The position numbers and the translations under genes were made by a program. Positions 1 through 8,542 of a stretch of DNA of 64,000 bases are shown here, piece by piece. Origin of the DNA: Bradyrhizobium sp. CCBAU 51765 (GTDB taxonomy: Bacteria; Pseudomonadota; Alphaproteobacteria; Rhizobiales; Xanthobacteraceae); NCBI RefSeq assembly GCF_015291725.1, contig NZ_CP030038.1:6561001-6625000 (forward strand), written 5' to 3'. Position 1 is the stretch's first letter. Every line of letters starts with the position of its first letter. The notes under the pieces were generated by a model. The model was not told the origin of the DNA, ran no database searches, and saw only the letters and a program-made list of their open reading frames with translations.

Positions 1-260
1 TGCGGCGCCTTGACGGACGAACGCCTCATTTGTTTTCACGTTGCAACATTCCTGGGCGCAAGCATGCCGATCTCGCAGGCATTGCATCTCCCGCTTTTGC
101 AACCGATCGGAAGCAGCTAACGCATTCGTTGTGGACGATCGTTGTATCGAGCTTTTGCGCCGCACAAAAATTGACACAGTTGACTGGCAAGTTTCGTGTG
201 TTCTCCTACTGCAACAGGGACGAAGGGACACGGATGGGCTGCGGAGCAACACGTCGTCAC

Positions 261-794
261 ATGAAGCTGGGATGGCTCCCGATCGCCTCTGCCCTGATTC
301 TCATCAGCGTCGATGCTTGCCATGCGCAGTGCGTCGAATTCTCGGACCGCGCCTCGCAGCTCGAACTCGACACCTTCGTCAAGTCGCCCTCCTCGCTGCT
401 GGAGCGGCTGCGCAATGACAAGGAGAAGTTGCGATATCGGCTCTCTGCCTATCTCGTGACGGATCCATCGGTGTTGCCGTCCGTGCAAACGCTCATCTCA
501 GCATCGGCTTCAGCCGATCGGTCAGCCATCGGCGCCGCGCTGCGGATAGCGGAAGGCCGGTGCACGTCGACGAAGCCTGACGCGGCGCGCAAGATCAAGG
601 ATTTTGCACAGCGGATCGGAGATCTCAACGTGCAAGCAGGCTATTCCGCGGCGGGAGAGGACAACTCCGGCGCCCCGCTGGCCCAATCGCAAGGCAAGGG
701 GCTTGCGCAGCCGCGCCGAGGCGGAGCCCTGCTCGACGGCGAATGGAGGACCAAGCTGGCCGACCCGTTCAAACCCGTCCCCATTCCGAATTGA
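261..794 (+). CDS. secreted protein of unknown function
   Basis: This gene would encode 177 residues. The ATG at 261 gives a clean signal peptide (MKLGWLPIASALILISVDA, then a CHAQ cut region). The frame is open upstream to position 30, but that extension has no export-signal character. The mature part is helical and rich in Ala, Ser and Leu up to about residue 120, and ends in a Gly/Pro-rich tail. I recognise no family. It lies 31 bp upstream of the first exoP-like gene on the same strand and is probably co-transcribed with it, so a role at the envelope during EPS synthesis is an inference from position only. Confidence 0.6.
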   Translation: MKLGWLPIASALILISVDACHAQCVEFSDRASQLELDTFVKSPSSLLERLRNDKEKLRYRLSAYLVTDPSVLPSVQTLISASASADRSAIGAALRIAEGRCTSTKPDAARKIKDFAQRIGDLNVQAGYSAAGEDNSGAPLAQSQGKGLAQPRRGGALLDGEWRTKLADPFKPVPIPN

Positions 795-825
795 TCAGCG
801 ATCGTCAAAGGCAGCGAATTCACAG

Positions 826-3027
826 ATGTATCAGCCTAGAGAGCACTTTCAGTCGGGCCACCGCTTCGGCATCGAGTTCGGCGGAGCGGTCCTCAGCTTC
901 GAGCGCGTGACCGATGTGCTGCGCCGCCAGTGGCCGATCATCGCGGTGTGCGTCGGAGTTTCGCTGGCCCTGGTGATCGTGTACCTGGCCACGGCGCAAC
1001 CGATGTATACGGCGAATGCCCGCATCATGATGGATACGCGTCAGGCGCAGGTGCTGGACAAGGACAGCAACGCCAGCAGCGCTCTGATCGATACCGGCTA
1101 TGTCGACAGCCAGGTCGAAATCATCAACTCGGACGACCTGATTCTGTCCGTTGTCCGTCGCCTGAAGCTGACGGAGGATCCGGAGTTCAATGGTTCGAGT
1201 CCAGGCCTCCTCTCCCTCATCATCGGCAAGGCCACGTCGATATTCAGCTCCCGCGAGCCCGCGTCCCAGGAACGAATCGAACATGCCGTGGTCGGGCAGG
1301 TTCAGAAGAACCTGCGAACGGAGCGCGTCCTCGCCACATATGTCCTGTCGCTGAACTATCGCTCGCGGAGCCCCGACAAGGCCGCCAAGATCGCCAATGC
1401 CATCGCCAATGCCTACCTTGTCGGCGCCCTCGAAGCCAAATATCAGTCCACCAAGCGGGCAACCGAGTGGCTTCAGCAGCGCAGCCTCGAGCTGAGCGAG
1501 CAGGCGACGGCCAGCGACCGCGCCGTGCAGACCTTCAAGGCCGAGCACAACATCGTCGGTACCAGCCGCGGCCTGATGTCCGAGCAGCAATTGTCGGATC
1601 TGAATACGCAGCTGGTTCAAGCGCGGGCTGCGACCGCCGAGGCCAAGGCCCGGCTCGACCGGATCGACGCGATCTCCGATCAGGATCTCGCCCAGCCGAC
1701 GGTGACGGACGCTCTCAACAACGCGGTGATTACCCGCCTCCGCGCCCAATATCTCGACCTCCAGGCCCAGTATGCCGACTGGTCCAAGCGCTACGGCAAG
1801 ACTCACCTTGCAGCGGTCAATCTGGCCAACAAGATGGAGGAACTGCGCAAGAACATCGCCGATGAGCTGCGTCGGATCGGCGACGCTTATCGCAGCGACT
1901 ACGAGATCGCAAAGAGCCGCGAGGCCTCGCTCGAGAAGAACGTGAAGGAGCTCGTTGCCCAGGCGGGTCACACCGGCCAGGCCGAAGTCAAGCTGCGCGA
2001 TCTCGAAAGCGCCGCCGACACCTATCGCAATCTCTACAACAACTTCCTCGAGAAACTGCAAAGCGCGACTCAGAACCAGAGCTTTCCGCTCAGCGAGGCG
2101 CGTCTCATCAGCACCGCCGCCAAGCCGGATCGCAAGAGCTCGCCGCGCACGGTTCTGGCGCTGGTGGGAGGCCTGGTGGGCGGTCTCTGTCTCGGCTTCG
2201 GCGTCGCTTTTGCGCGGGAACTGCTGAGCGACGTGCTGCGGACCCCCGGCGAGGTCGAGGACGAGCTCGGCGTGAAATGTCTCGGCGTCCTGCCCGATAT
2301 TCGGTCGTCCACGAAGGCCGGCCCATCCGATCTGTCCCGCTACGTCGTCGATCATCCATTCTCGCGGTTTGCCGAGACGCTGCGCAACATCAAGGTTTCG
2401 ATCGACGTTGCCCGCCTGACCCGCGAGATCAAGGTGATCGGCATCGTCTCTTCCCTTCCCAAGGAAGGAAAAACGACTGTCGCCGCGAATTTCGCGCAGT
2501 TGGTCGCTCTGACAGGGCACCGCACGGTTCTGATCGACGGCGATCTGCACACGCGTTCGCTGACGCGAGAGCTCGCGCCCAATGCCAAGAGCGGACTGGT
2601 GGAGGCGCTGAACGATCCCGCGAGCCTCGGCTACCACGTGCAGCGGAGCAAGGAAACGGGACTGGATTTCCTCCCCTCCGTCGTAGCTTCCCGCATGGTG
2701 AATTCGGCGGACGTCATCGGATCGAAGGCGATGGCCGAACTGCTCAAGGTGCTGAGAGACCACTATGAGTACATCGTGATCGATCTCGCCCCGGTGATGC
2801 CGGTGGCGGATTCGAAGGCCGTGAGCTTCCTGATCGATGCCATGGTCTACGTCATCGAATGGGGGCAGACGACACGAAGCGCCCTTCAGGAGTCGGTTTC
2901 CGGCTCGGAAGTCCTCCAGAAGAAGCTGCTCGGCGCCGTGCTCAACCGCGCCAACCCGAAGATGCTCAAGCGCATCGAGGCCTACAAGGGCAAGCACCAC
3001 AACAGCTATTACGTCGAGCATGCCTGA
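826..3027 (+). CDS. ExoP/Wzc-like polysaccharide co-polymerase tyrosine autokinase (copy 1)
   Basis: Inner-membrane protein of 733 residues that would set EPS chain length and autophosphorylate on C-terminal tyrosines. A Wzz-type domain begins with a membrane segment near residues 36-57. A long periplasmic coiled-coil part follows, then a second membrane segment near 442-463. The cytoplasmic BY-kinase part has a Walker A motif (LPKEGKTT, Lys about 549), a Walker A' region (LIDGDLHTRSL, about 569-579) and a Walker B motif (YIVIDLAP, about 649-656). The ATG at 826 removes a low-quality upstream extension. The A' motif lacks the usual DxDxR-P pattern, having Leu-His where an Arg is common, and the tail has only three tyrosines. 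A second, more canonical copy lies at 25720-27939. Confidence 0.9.
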   Translation: MYQPREHFQSGHRFGIEFGGAVLSFERVTDVLRRQWPIIAVCVGVSLALVIVYLATAQPMYTANARIMMDTRQAQVLDKDSNASSALIDTGYVDSQVEIINSDDLILSVVRRLKLTEDPEFNGSSPGLLSLIIGKATSIFSSREPASQERIEHAVVGQVQKNLRTERVLATYVLSLNYRSRSPDKAAKIANAIANAYLVGALEAKYQSTKRATEWLQQRSLELSEQATASDRAVQTFKAEHNIVGTSRGLMSEQQLSDLNTQLVQARAATAEAKARLDRIDAISDQDLAQPTVTDALNNAVITRLRAQYLDLQAQYADWSKRYGKTHLAAVNLANKMEELRKNIADELRRIGDAYRSDYEIAKSREASLEKNVKELVAQAGHTGQAEVKLRDLESAADTYRNLYNNFLEKLQSATQNQSFPLSEARLISTAAKPDRKSSPRTVLALVGGLVGGLCLGFGVAFARELLSDVLRTPGEVEDELGVKCLGVLPDIRSSTKAGPSDLSRYVVDHPFSRFAETLRNIKVSIDVARLTREIKVIGIVSSLPKEGKTTVAANFAQLVALTGHRTVLIDGDLHTRSLTRELAPNAKSGLVEALNDPASLGYHVQRSKETGLDFLPSVVASRMVNSADVIGSKAMAELLKVLRDHYEYIVIDLAPVMPVADSKAVSFLIDAMVYVIEWGQTTRSALQESVSGSEVLQKKLLGAVLNRANPKMLKRIEAYKGKHHNSYYVEHA

Positions 3028-3084
3028 CGCGCAGGCGCGGCGGCTGGCTTTGGGTTGAATAGATTGCCGCGGGTCGGTCACTTT

Positions 3085-3233
3085 CCCGCTTGCGGGAGAG
3101 GCGTAGGCCGCCTCCGGCGGCCGTCATCTCAAAAGACGCCGAGGCTATGCCGAAGCGCCGGGTGAGGGCTTTCTCCTCTTGGGGATTGTCCCATTGCGGA
3201 AGTACCCTCTCCCCAACCCTCTCGCGCAAGCGG
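3085..3233. repeat. intergenic palindromic repeat element
   Basis: Two inverted arms of 17 bp (3085-3101 and 3217-3233, built on CCGCTTGCGNGAGAGG) bound about 115 bp of low-complexity GC-rich sequence. Arms of this CTCTC-GCTTGCGGGAGAGG type resemble interspersed intergenic repeats common in rhizobial genomes. That family assignment is from memory, not from a search. Confidence 0.55.
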
Positions 3234-3285
3234 AAGCGAGGGCCCACCACCGTCGTCGCAGCGATCAATCCCTTCAGCCGAACAG

Positions 3286-3325
3286 GACGACCCCGGGCCC
3301 GCTGCCGTGGCAGCGGGCCTTGTCG
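3286..3325 (+). terminator. strong hairpin after exoP-like gene
   Basis: A perfect 11-bp inverted repeat (3296-3306 GGCCCGCTGCC and 3309-3319 GGCAGCGGGCC) has only a 2-nt centre, and outer arms ACGAC/GTCGT extend it. It lies about 270 bp downstream of the exoP-like stop codon. There is no clear T-tract, so it is a terminator-like hairpin rather than a textbook intrinsic terminator. Confidence 0.45.
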
Positions 3326-3652
3326 TGCTTAGCGGAATTGCCGCGCGAAAGGGCCATCGAGTGCGTCTTCGCGCACGAGGCAGTTCGAGCCCGTCGGGTG
3401 ATCGGAGATTGTGCCGGGCACACCCGGGCCTCCGTATTCGTCCGGAATCCACAACTTGCGGTTATTGCTCTAGCCAAAAGCAAGGATTGACGACAAGATG
3501 GTGGCTCAGGCAATGCCGCCATTGGCGAGACCTCCGTCGAAGAGAGACGGGACAATCCTGGCCTTGATGCCTCAAAATGCTGAAACTTTAGGCATCTTTC
3601 TTTCTCGGTGCCCTGAGGCTAGTCTGGCCTCATATTCGCAGTTCCTTTTCCG

Positions 3653-3949
3653 GTGGCTCGGATGCTGATCGTATTTACGATTCTGACGATTTGGGTTTTG
3701 CTCAACATTCTATTCGTGTTGGTCGTAGTTCCCCCGCGCAAGTCGCTGCGGCCACCCGCGACGACGACGCTCTCACCGGCGCCCATCGACCCAAGCCGGC
3801 GTGAGATCGAGCATGACGAACCCTTCTCGATCCGCCACGTCATCGTCTCCGTTGCAATGGGGGCCTTCTTCGTGCTCGTGCCGCCGCTGCTCGCCCTGCG
3901 CGATGCAATCATGCGGCTCTTCGGCAGGCCACCGCGCAGCGGAGCCTGA
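3653..3949 (+). CDS. small two-helix membrane protein, unknown function
   Basis: The frame gives 98 residues from a GTG at 3653, or 95 from the ATG at 3662. Two hydrophobic segments are visible: one at the N-terminus (LIVFTILTIWVLLNILFVLVVV) and one near residues 66-85 (VIVSVAMGAFFVLVPPLLAL). A Pro-rich, charged linker separates them. I do not recognise a family. It sits between the exoP-like gene and the convergent sugar transferase, so an envelope role is plausible from context only. The opposite strand is also open here but gives no membrane or domain signal. Confidence 0.5.
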   Translation: MARMLIVFTILTIWVLLNILFVLVVVPPRKSLRPPATTTLSPAPIDPSRREIEHDEPFSIRHVIVSVAMGAFFVLVPPLLALRDAIMRLFGRPPRSGA

Positions 3950-3991
3950 GGCCCTCGGGCCGGAGGTTCCAGCAATTCAGAAATCGACCGC

Positions 3992-5422
3992 CTAATAGGC
4001 TTCCTGGAACATCACTGCGGATGCAGTGCGGGCCATGATCTTCAGGTCGAGCCAGATGCTCCAGTTGCTGACGTACCAGACGTCGTACTCGACCCGCTTC
4101 TCCATCAGATCGATCGTCGGCGTTTCTCCCCTGAATCCGTTCACCTGGGCCCAGCCCGTCAGGCCCGGCTTCATGTGATGGCGGTAGACGTACTTGCTGA
4201 TGAGCTCGTCGTAGTAATTGTCATGGGCGAGCGCGTGCGGGCGCGGGCCAACCAGTGACATGTTCCCACGCAGCACGTTCCAGAGCTGCGGCAGCTCGTC
4301 GATGCTCGTCATGCGCAGGAAGCGCCCGATCTTGGTGACCCGAGCATCCCTCTTGGTCGCCTGCGTCACTGTCTCACCGTTCTCACTGACGGTCATGGTT
4401 CGAAACTTCCAGATCTCGAACGGCCTGCCGTTAAAGCCGCGGCGCGACTGCCGGAATATGACGGTTCCGGGGGAATCCAGCTTGATCAGCACGGCAACGG
4501 TCAGCAACAGCGGCGTCAGCATCACAAGCGCGAACAGAGCGACGCCGATGTCGAGACAGCGCTTCTGCAGCCGCTCGAGGATCGTGAGCGGGGGCCGCTG
4601 GATCTCGACCGCGACGGTTCCGCTGACCGGCAGAAAGGGACGGGTCACCAGGTCAGCGACCGAGTCGTCCGGCAGCAGGCGAATGGGCTGCGGGACGGCG
4701 CGCAAATATGGCCCGAGCTTGCGCAGCATCGGCAATTCGTTCCAGTCGATCGCAAGCAGGTATTCATCGACATCAGCCGAACGCGACTGGCGGATGACGT
4801 CGCGGATCTGACGCTCCCAGTGCCCATCATCCCGGTCGGCTCCGAGCACGAAATGGCGCGTGACGTCGAAGCCATTCCTCCGCAGATCCTTGAAGCGGTT
4901 CGAGGTGAAGTCGAGCGGCTTCAGGCTGAGCAGGATCACCTTGCGGTCGACCAGCCGGCTTCGCGCAAAGCTCGTGCCGAACACGGCCTGCCAGCCGAAG
5001 CGGAGGCTGATCAAGCCAAGTCCGCCGATCAAGGCGAACACGATGACGGTGCCACGCGATAGGTTGTCGGTCGATTTCAGCAGGAAAGCCGCAACGGCAA
5101 GGATCGTGAGCGACGTCAGCCAGATAAACACCGCCATTCGAAGCTGCCACACGAGATTGAGCAGGCGGTGCGTGGAATAGACGTCGCGGAAATAGGCAAT
5201 CCCGACGAACACCACGCCGACAAACAATCCGGCTCCCACCGACGCGCCGTCGGGAGGCGAAGTGACGGCCATACCATACAACGAAGCACCCGCCGCATAG
5301 CTCAGCAGGATCAACAGAAAGTCAGCACCGATGACGACGATCTGAAAAGGCCTCTGAAGAGCGCTGCCGCGCGCAGACGACAGCGCATGCGCATTCTCAG
5401 AACCATAAGTTGCAACAGCCAT
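3992..5422 (-). CDS. undecaprenyl-phosphate sugar phosphotransferase (WcaJ/ExoY type, copy 1)
   Basis: Membrane enzyme of 476 residues that starts EPS repeat-unit synthesis by moving a hexose-1-phosphate from a UDP-sugar to undecaprenyl phosphate. The N-terminal half has several membrane segments (about residues 28-130) and a CoA-binding-like middle domain. The C-terminal bacterial sugar transferase domain starts with a membrane-anchoring hairpin near 290-312. It carries the family motifs KFRTM, SIDELPQLWNV, SLVGPRPH and PGLTGWAQVNG. The length fits the long WcaJ-like class. The gene is transcribed away from the divergent phosphatase at 6034. A paralogue of the same layout is at 15594-17093; the sugar specificity of neither can be read from sequence. 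Confidence 0.9.
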   Translation of the reverse strand: MAVATYGSENAHALSSARGSALQRPFQIVVIGADFLLILLSYAAGASLYGMAVTSPPDGASVGAGLFVGVVFVGIAYFRDVYSTHRLLNLVWQLRMAVFIWLTSLTILAVAAFLLKSTDNLSRGTVIVFALIGGLGLISLRFGWQAVFGTSFARSRLVDRKVILLSLKPLDFTSNRFKDLRRNGFDVTRHFVLGADRDDGHWERQIRDVIRQSRSADVDEYLLAIDWNELPMLRKLGPYLRAVPQPIRLLPDDSVADLVTRPFLPVSGTVAVEIQRPPLTILERLQKRCLDIGVALFALVMLTPLLLTVAVLIKLDSPGTVIFRQSRRGFNGRPFEIWKFRTMTVSENGETVTQATKRDARVTKIGRFLRMTSIDELPQLWNVLRGNMSLVGPRPHALAHDNYYDELISKYVYRHHMKPGLTGWAQVNGFRGETPTIDLMEKRVEYDVWYVSNWSIWLDLKIMARTASAVMFQEAY

Positions 5423-6033
5423 TCGAACCTCTGCCTATCGAGAGAGTGCATGACGCTCATCGTGATGCTGAAGACTCGTCACTTCCCCGCAGTGAAAGTG
5501 TTGATTGATCGCAGCGACATTGTGGCGCTGCACGCAAAACTTTTGCGGCGCACGGATGACGCGTCGTGTTGACATGCGCAGCGAAATTCGACGCGCCGAA
5601 AATGTCGTCACAGTGCTGACATATGAGCGGACGGACTGCCCTATTTTGAATCAAGTTCCGCATCGAATGCGAAGCGGTCGTTGCATCAACGCTGCTTCGC
5701 TCAACTTTGAGGCGGTGCATTGCTCCCGCCGAAAGCAAAGCCGGGTCGACACGAGAATTTCCTCGGGCTTCAATCTGTGGATGCATGCAAGACTTCGTGC
5801 TAAGTCATGCAGACTTGCCGCACGCTTCGGGGCAGCGATGCAATTCTGCGAACCGCTCCTGTTCCTGAAGCCCGAAACAAGGCCGGCAAAAAATGCCGCG
5901 CCCTTCTTTTGGCGTGATCAGGTCGGAGAACAAGACGCGGCCCCACCGAACGCACGTTGTTCGTGTTGGATGGAAGCTCTCCGGTGCCGACGACTTGGGG
6001 ACATTTTTTCGACCACCCGATCGATTCAGCGCC
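5423..6033. promoter_or_regulatory. 611-bp divergent intergenic region with a 15-bp palindrome
   Basis: This region separates the divergent sugar transferase and phosphatase genes and should hold both promoters. A perfect palindrome (CGCAAAA-C-TTTTGCG) occupies 5533-5547. A related half-site followed by TTGACA is found at 152-176, upstream of the first gene. No convincing protein-coding gene is seen here on either strand. Confidence 0.4.
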
Positions 6034-6771
6034 ATGATATCCCTCGTGCGACCACGCCCGCCCACTCCCAAGCCGCAATTGCCGGACGGAGTTCGGATCT
6101 ATGCGATCTCGGATATCCACGGCTGCGCGCATCTGCTCCAGCCCATGCTGCGGGTGATCGACGCCGACGTCGCGCGCAGCCGGCCGCGCTATGCCGTCGA
6201 AGTCTTCATGGGCGATTACATCGATCGCGGCCCGGATACGCGCTCCACCCTCGACATCCTGGTCGAGCGGAGCCGCAGGGGAAATGCGGTTTTCCTCAAG
6301 GGCAACCACGAGGCCTTTCTGGTGAGGGTGTTCGAAGACCCTTCGCTATTCGAGGACTGGATTGCCTTCGGCGGCACCCAGACATTGATGTCCTACGGAC
6401 TTGCCCCGCCGGACCTCAAGCGCGACGAGCCGGCATCGATCCTGCGCGACTTGATTCGCGCGATGCCGACCGAGCATCTGGAATTCCTGGACAATCTGCG
6501 GTTGAGCTTCAGTTGCGGAGACTTCTTTTTCGTCCATGCCGGCGTTCGCCCGGGCGTCCCGTTGGCCGAGCAGACGGAACGCGATCTGCTCTGGATTCGC
6601 GAGGAGTTCCTCCGGAGCGAGGAGCAGTTCGGCAAGTATATCGTCCATGGCCACACGCCGGTGCGCAGCGCGGAATTCCTGACCAACCGCGTCAACATCG
6701 ACACCGGCGCCTATGCGACCGGCAACCTCACGCTGATGAGCATCCAGGGAAGCCGCATGCTCGCGGTGTGA
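6034..6771 (+). CDS. PPP-family metallophosphatase (copy 1)
   Basis: Predicted cytoplasmic serine/threonine-type phosphoprotein phosphatase of 245 residues. Metal-binding motifs of the calcineurin-like fold occur in order: SDIHG near residue 24, GDYIDRG near 62, KGNHE near 90, VHAG near 168 and VHGHTP near 207. I chose the ATG at 6034 because it gives exactly the length and start of the second copy at 38230-38967; the frame is open further upstream. The family includes lambda-type phosphatases and ApaH-like enzymes, so a nucleotide substrate cannot be excluded. Its place between EPS genes, with no low-molecular-weight tyrosine phosphatase in view, suggests that it may counter the autokinases (inference). 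Confidence 0.85.
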   Translation: MISLVRPRPPTPKPQLPDGVRIYAISDIHGCAHLLQPMLRVIDADVARSRPRYAVEVFMGDYIDRGPDTRSTLDILVERSRRGNAVFLKGNHEAFLVRVFEDPSLFEDWIAFGGTQTLMSYGLAPPDLKRDEPASILRDLIRAMPTEHLEFLDNLRLSFSCGDFFFVHAGVRPGVPLAEQTERDLLWIREEFLRSEEQFGKYIVHGHTPVRSAEFLTNRVNIDTGAYATGNLTLMSIQGSRMLAV

Positions 6772-6809
6772 TACGGACGCGACGTGCCCGCCATGGCGAG
6801 ACGCTTCGC

Positions 6810-7076
6810 CTAGTTGAGCAAGCGGCGCTTATCTACCCGGGCCCGGGTTTCGGCCATCCAATCGTTCCAGGCCCGCTCATGTCTGACGTAGAGCTCGAGC
6901 CAACGCTCGTTCTCGCCCTCGCGAACGCAACTTTCCTCGCCAGCCAAACCGGCGCTCAAGCGGGCATCAGGATTGTCCAGGGTTTCGAATTCGATCGTCT
7001 CCGAGATCGTCAACCCAACAGGCACACGTTGTCCGGCGCCATCGACGATGTAGCGCCGAGGCGCGTCCTTGTTCAC
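6810..7076 (-). CDS. small cytoplasmic protein of unknown function
   Basis: Short protein of 88 residues rich in acidic and basic side chains, with no signal peptide or membrane segment. The N-terminal half looks like a small beta domain (RRYIVDGAGQRVPVGLTISE). The C-terminal half is helical and Trp-rich (ERWLELYVRHERAWNDWM). I do not recognise a family. The composition looks like a genuine soluble protein rather than a shadow frame, and nothing else convincing is encoded opposite. It converges with the upstream phosphatase gene. Confidence 0.55.
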   Translation of the reverse strand: MNKDAPRRYIVDGAGQRVPVGLTISETIEFETLDNPDARLSAGLAGEESCVREGENERWLELYVRHERAWNDWMAETRARVDKRRLLN

Positions 7077-7138
7077 TCATACCTCATGCCCATTCTTTCA
7101 GTGAGACCCCAGATGCCTGCGAGCCGATCGGACCTTAC

Positions 7139-7312
7139 CTAAAAGGCTCGCCGGGCATGGCCGAATGTCGAGGTGGGATTCGGCTGGGCCGCTCGACGCG
7201 AAGTACCGCGGGATGAGTTCGCAGGTCCTCGCTGAACGTGCCAGGCGCGCAGTACGTATCCCAAGATGACGCCGGTGCCGAAAATGGAAGCGGAGACAAG
7301 TGCAGAAGCCAT
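7139..7312 (-). CDS. possible 57-residue membrane peptide
   Basis: From the ATG at 7312 the frame begins MASALVSASIFGTGVILGYV, a plausible single transmembrane helix, followed by a basic Ser/Pro-rich tail. No clear ribosome binding site precedes it, and a longer open frame starts at 7369. I report it only because the hydrophobic N-terminus is unlike random sequence. It could equally be non-coding. Confidence 0.3.
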   Translation of the reverse strand: MASALVSASIFGTGVILGYVLRAWHVQRGPANSSRGTSRRAAQPNPTSTFGHARRAF

Positions 7313-7679
7313 AGGAGTCGTCCCGGATAGTGCAGGATTTATCAAGGCCAAGCAGTGTGTCGACATCATGGTTCTCGGCGATTCCTGGCGCCGAAAGATT
7401 GTTCAGGCGTGACCTCTCGTGAGCATGCAGCGCTTGTGGCAGCCCTGTGGGGCCTCCCGTGCATCTCATCTCGGCCGCAACGTTCGAGATCTTTCTAAAC
7501 GGGTCACCCTCTATATCTCTATATAGAGAGATTGCTCTTGGCCTTCGTATCCTGTTGCCGCAGAGCAGACGCCTCTTCCTCGCGCAATGAAATTTAGGAC
7601 AACCGGCGAGCCCATGCCCTTGCAACCATCTGGAACCCGTCGCATTATTTCACATCTCACTCACGAGGGATTTAATCCA

Positions 7680-7946
7680 ATGCAGGTCCGCGCCCTTATT
7701 CCATCCATTGCCCTGGCTGCCCTCGGCCTCGGCTTGACGGTATCCGTGGCTCCAGCCGCCGAGCTCGCCCTTGCTCCGGCGCAACAGCGGGTAGCCCACG
7801 TTCAAGGCGGAGTTGTGCTATGGGATGACGTCTACCCGCCCGCAATTTACGGCCCCCAGCTTCGCCCGGTCGAGGAAGTCGCAGCCATGAAGGCGCAGGC
7901 GCGCCCGGTGTCCCAGCGCTGGTGGGGATATTGGTACGTCCGGTAG
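7680..7946 (+). CDS. small secreted protein
   Basis: The gene encodes 88 residues from the ATG at 7680, which follows a GAGGGA ribosome binding site about 9 bp upstream. The N-terminus is a signal peptide (MQVRALIPSIALAALGLGL, cut near APAAEL). The mature peptide of about 60 residues is Pro-rich and ends in aromatic residues (QRWWGYWYVR). No cysteines are seen. Function is unknown. It lies in a gene-poor stretch between EPS genes and next to insertion-sequence debris. Confidence 0.6.
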   Translation: MQVRALIPSIALAALGLGLTVSVAPAAELALAPAQQRVAHVQGGVVLWDDVYPPAIYGPQLRPVEEVAAMKAQARPVSQRWWGYWYVR

Positions 7947-8179
7947 GATCCCGAAGCGAATTGACTTGAGCGACTTTGCACTAACACCAAAGGCGCTGGA
8001 TTGACCGGGGAGCGGGTCGCCGGATTTGAGCTAGCGCGTTCTCTAATGCTGCTTCTCGTCATTTTGGCTCGGGGCCAGTATCGCCCACATGCCTCGCAAG
8101 TGCCAGCAGGCTGGCTTGCAACCCCAAGGCATCGACCGACGGATTGTACTTGAGGTGGGGTCATGCGCAATACGTCATG

Positions 8180-8335
8180 GCGCGCGACTTCACCGCCCCG
8201 GAGTCGGCTCTGGCTCATAGATATCACCTACATCCCGACTGAAATGGCTAGCTGTATCCGGCTGCCGTCATCGACCTGCTCAAGATCATACGCCTGCGCG
8301 ACCAGATGCGCTCGAACTCGCACCATCCGCATTGA
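8180..8335 (+). pseudogene. decayed IS3-family transposase (OrfB) fragment
   Basis: Conceptual translation across frames recovers the start of the DDE integrase core. ARDFTAP is read at 8180, then after a frame change RLWLIDITYIPT at 8205-8240, then after another shift a stop codon followed by LYPAAVIDLL at 8252-8281. Intact IS3 OrfB proteins read DITYI...GWLYLAAVIDL here, with the first catalytic Asp in DITY. At least two frameshifts and one nonsense codon make it dead. A further stretch at about 8338-8459 (IRQQRSAAGLINQFRLRG) weakly recalls IS110-type transposases. Confidence 0.6.
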
Positions 8336-8542
8336 CGATCGCCATCCGTCAGCAGCGGTCCGCTGCCGGATTGATCAATCAATTCCGATTGCGTGGTGCC
8401 GCGTGCCTTCCAAGGACATCGCTCACGGCAAAGCAATCAAAAGACGAGTGCGGGTAAGATCGAATCGGGGACATTCTTGAAGCCGGACCAGGGAGGGCTG
8501 CCATTTCTCCCTTGCGGATTGCAGCATCTACAACCGTCGGTT

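Noticed and set aside
171..199. TTGACA that could be a -35 box upstream of gene 1
   Set aside because: The -10 position at 17 bp spacing (TCGTGT) is poor, so no promoter was marked.
820..3081. 753-codon open frame on the minus strand across ExoP copy 1
   Set aside because: It is the mirror of a high-GC coding gene; its translation has no domain and the plus-strand frame has full ExoP motifs.
5505..7142. 545-codon plus-strand frame
   Set aside because: Covers an intergenic region and the phosphatase in a wrong frame; the phosphatase motifs lie in another frame.
7098..7625. 175-codon minus-strand frame
   Set aside because: No start context, domain or export signal; only the hydrophobic inner frame at 7139-7312 was kept, at low confidence.
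8338..8459. Possible IS110-type transposase remnant
   Set aside because: Only a weak match (QQRSAAGLINQFRLRG) of about 16 residues; noted in the pseudogene entry but not called separately.
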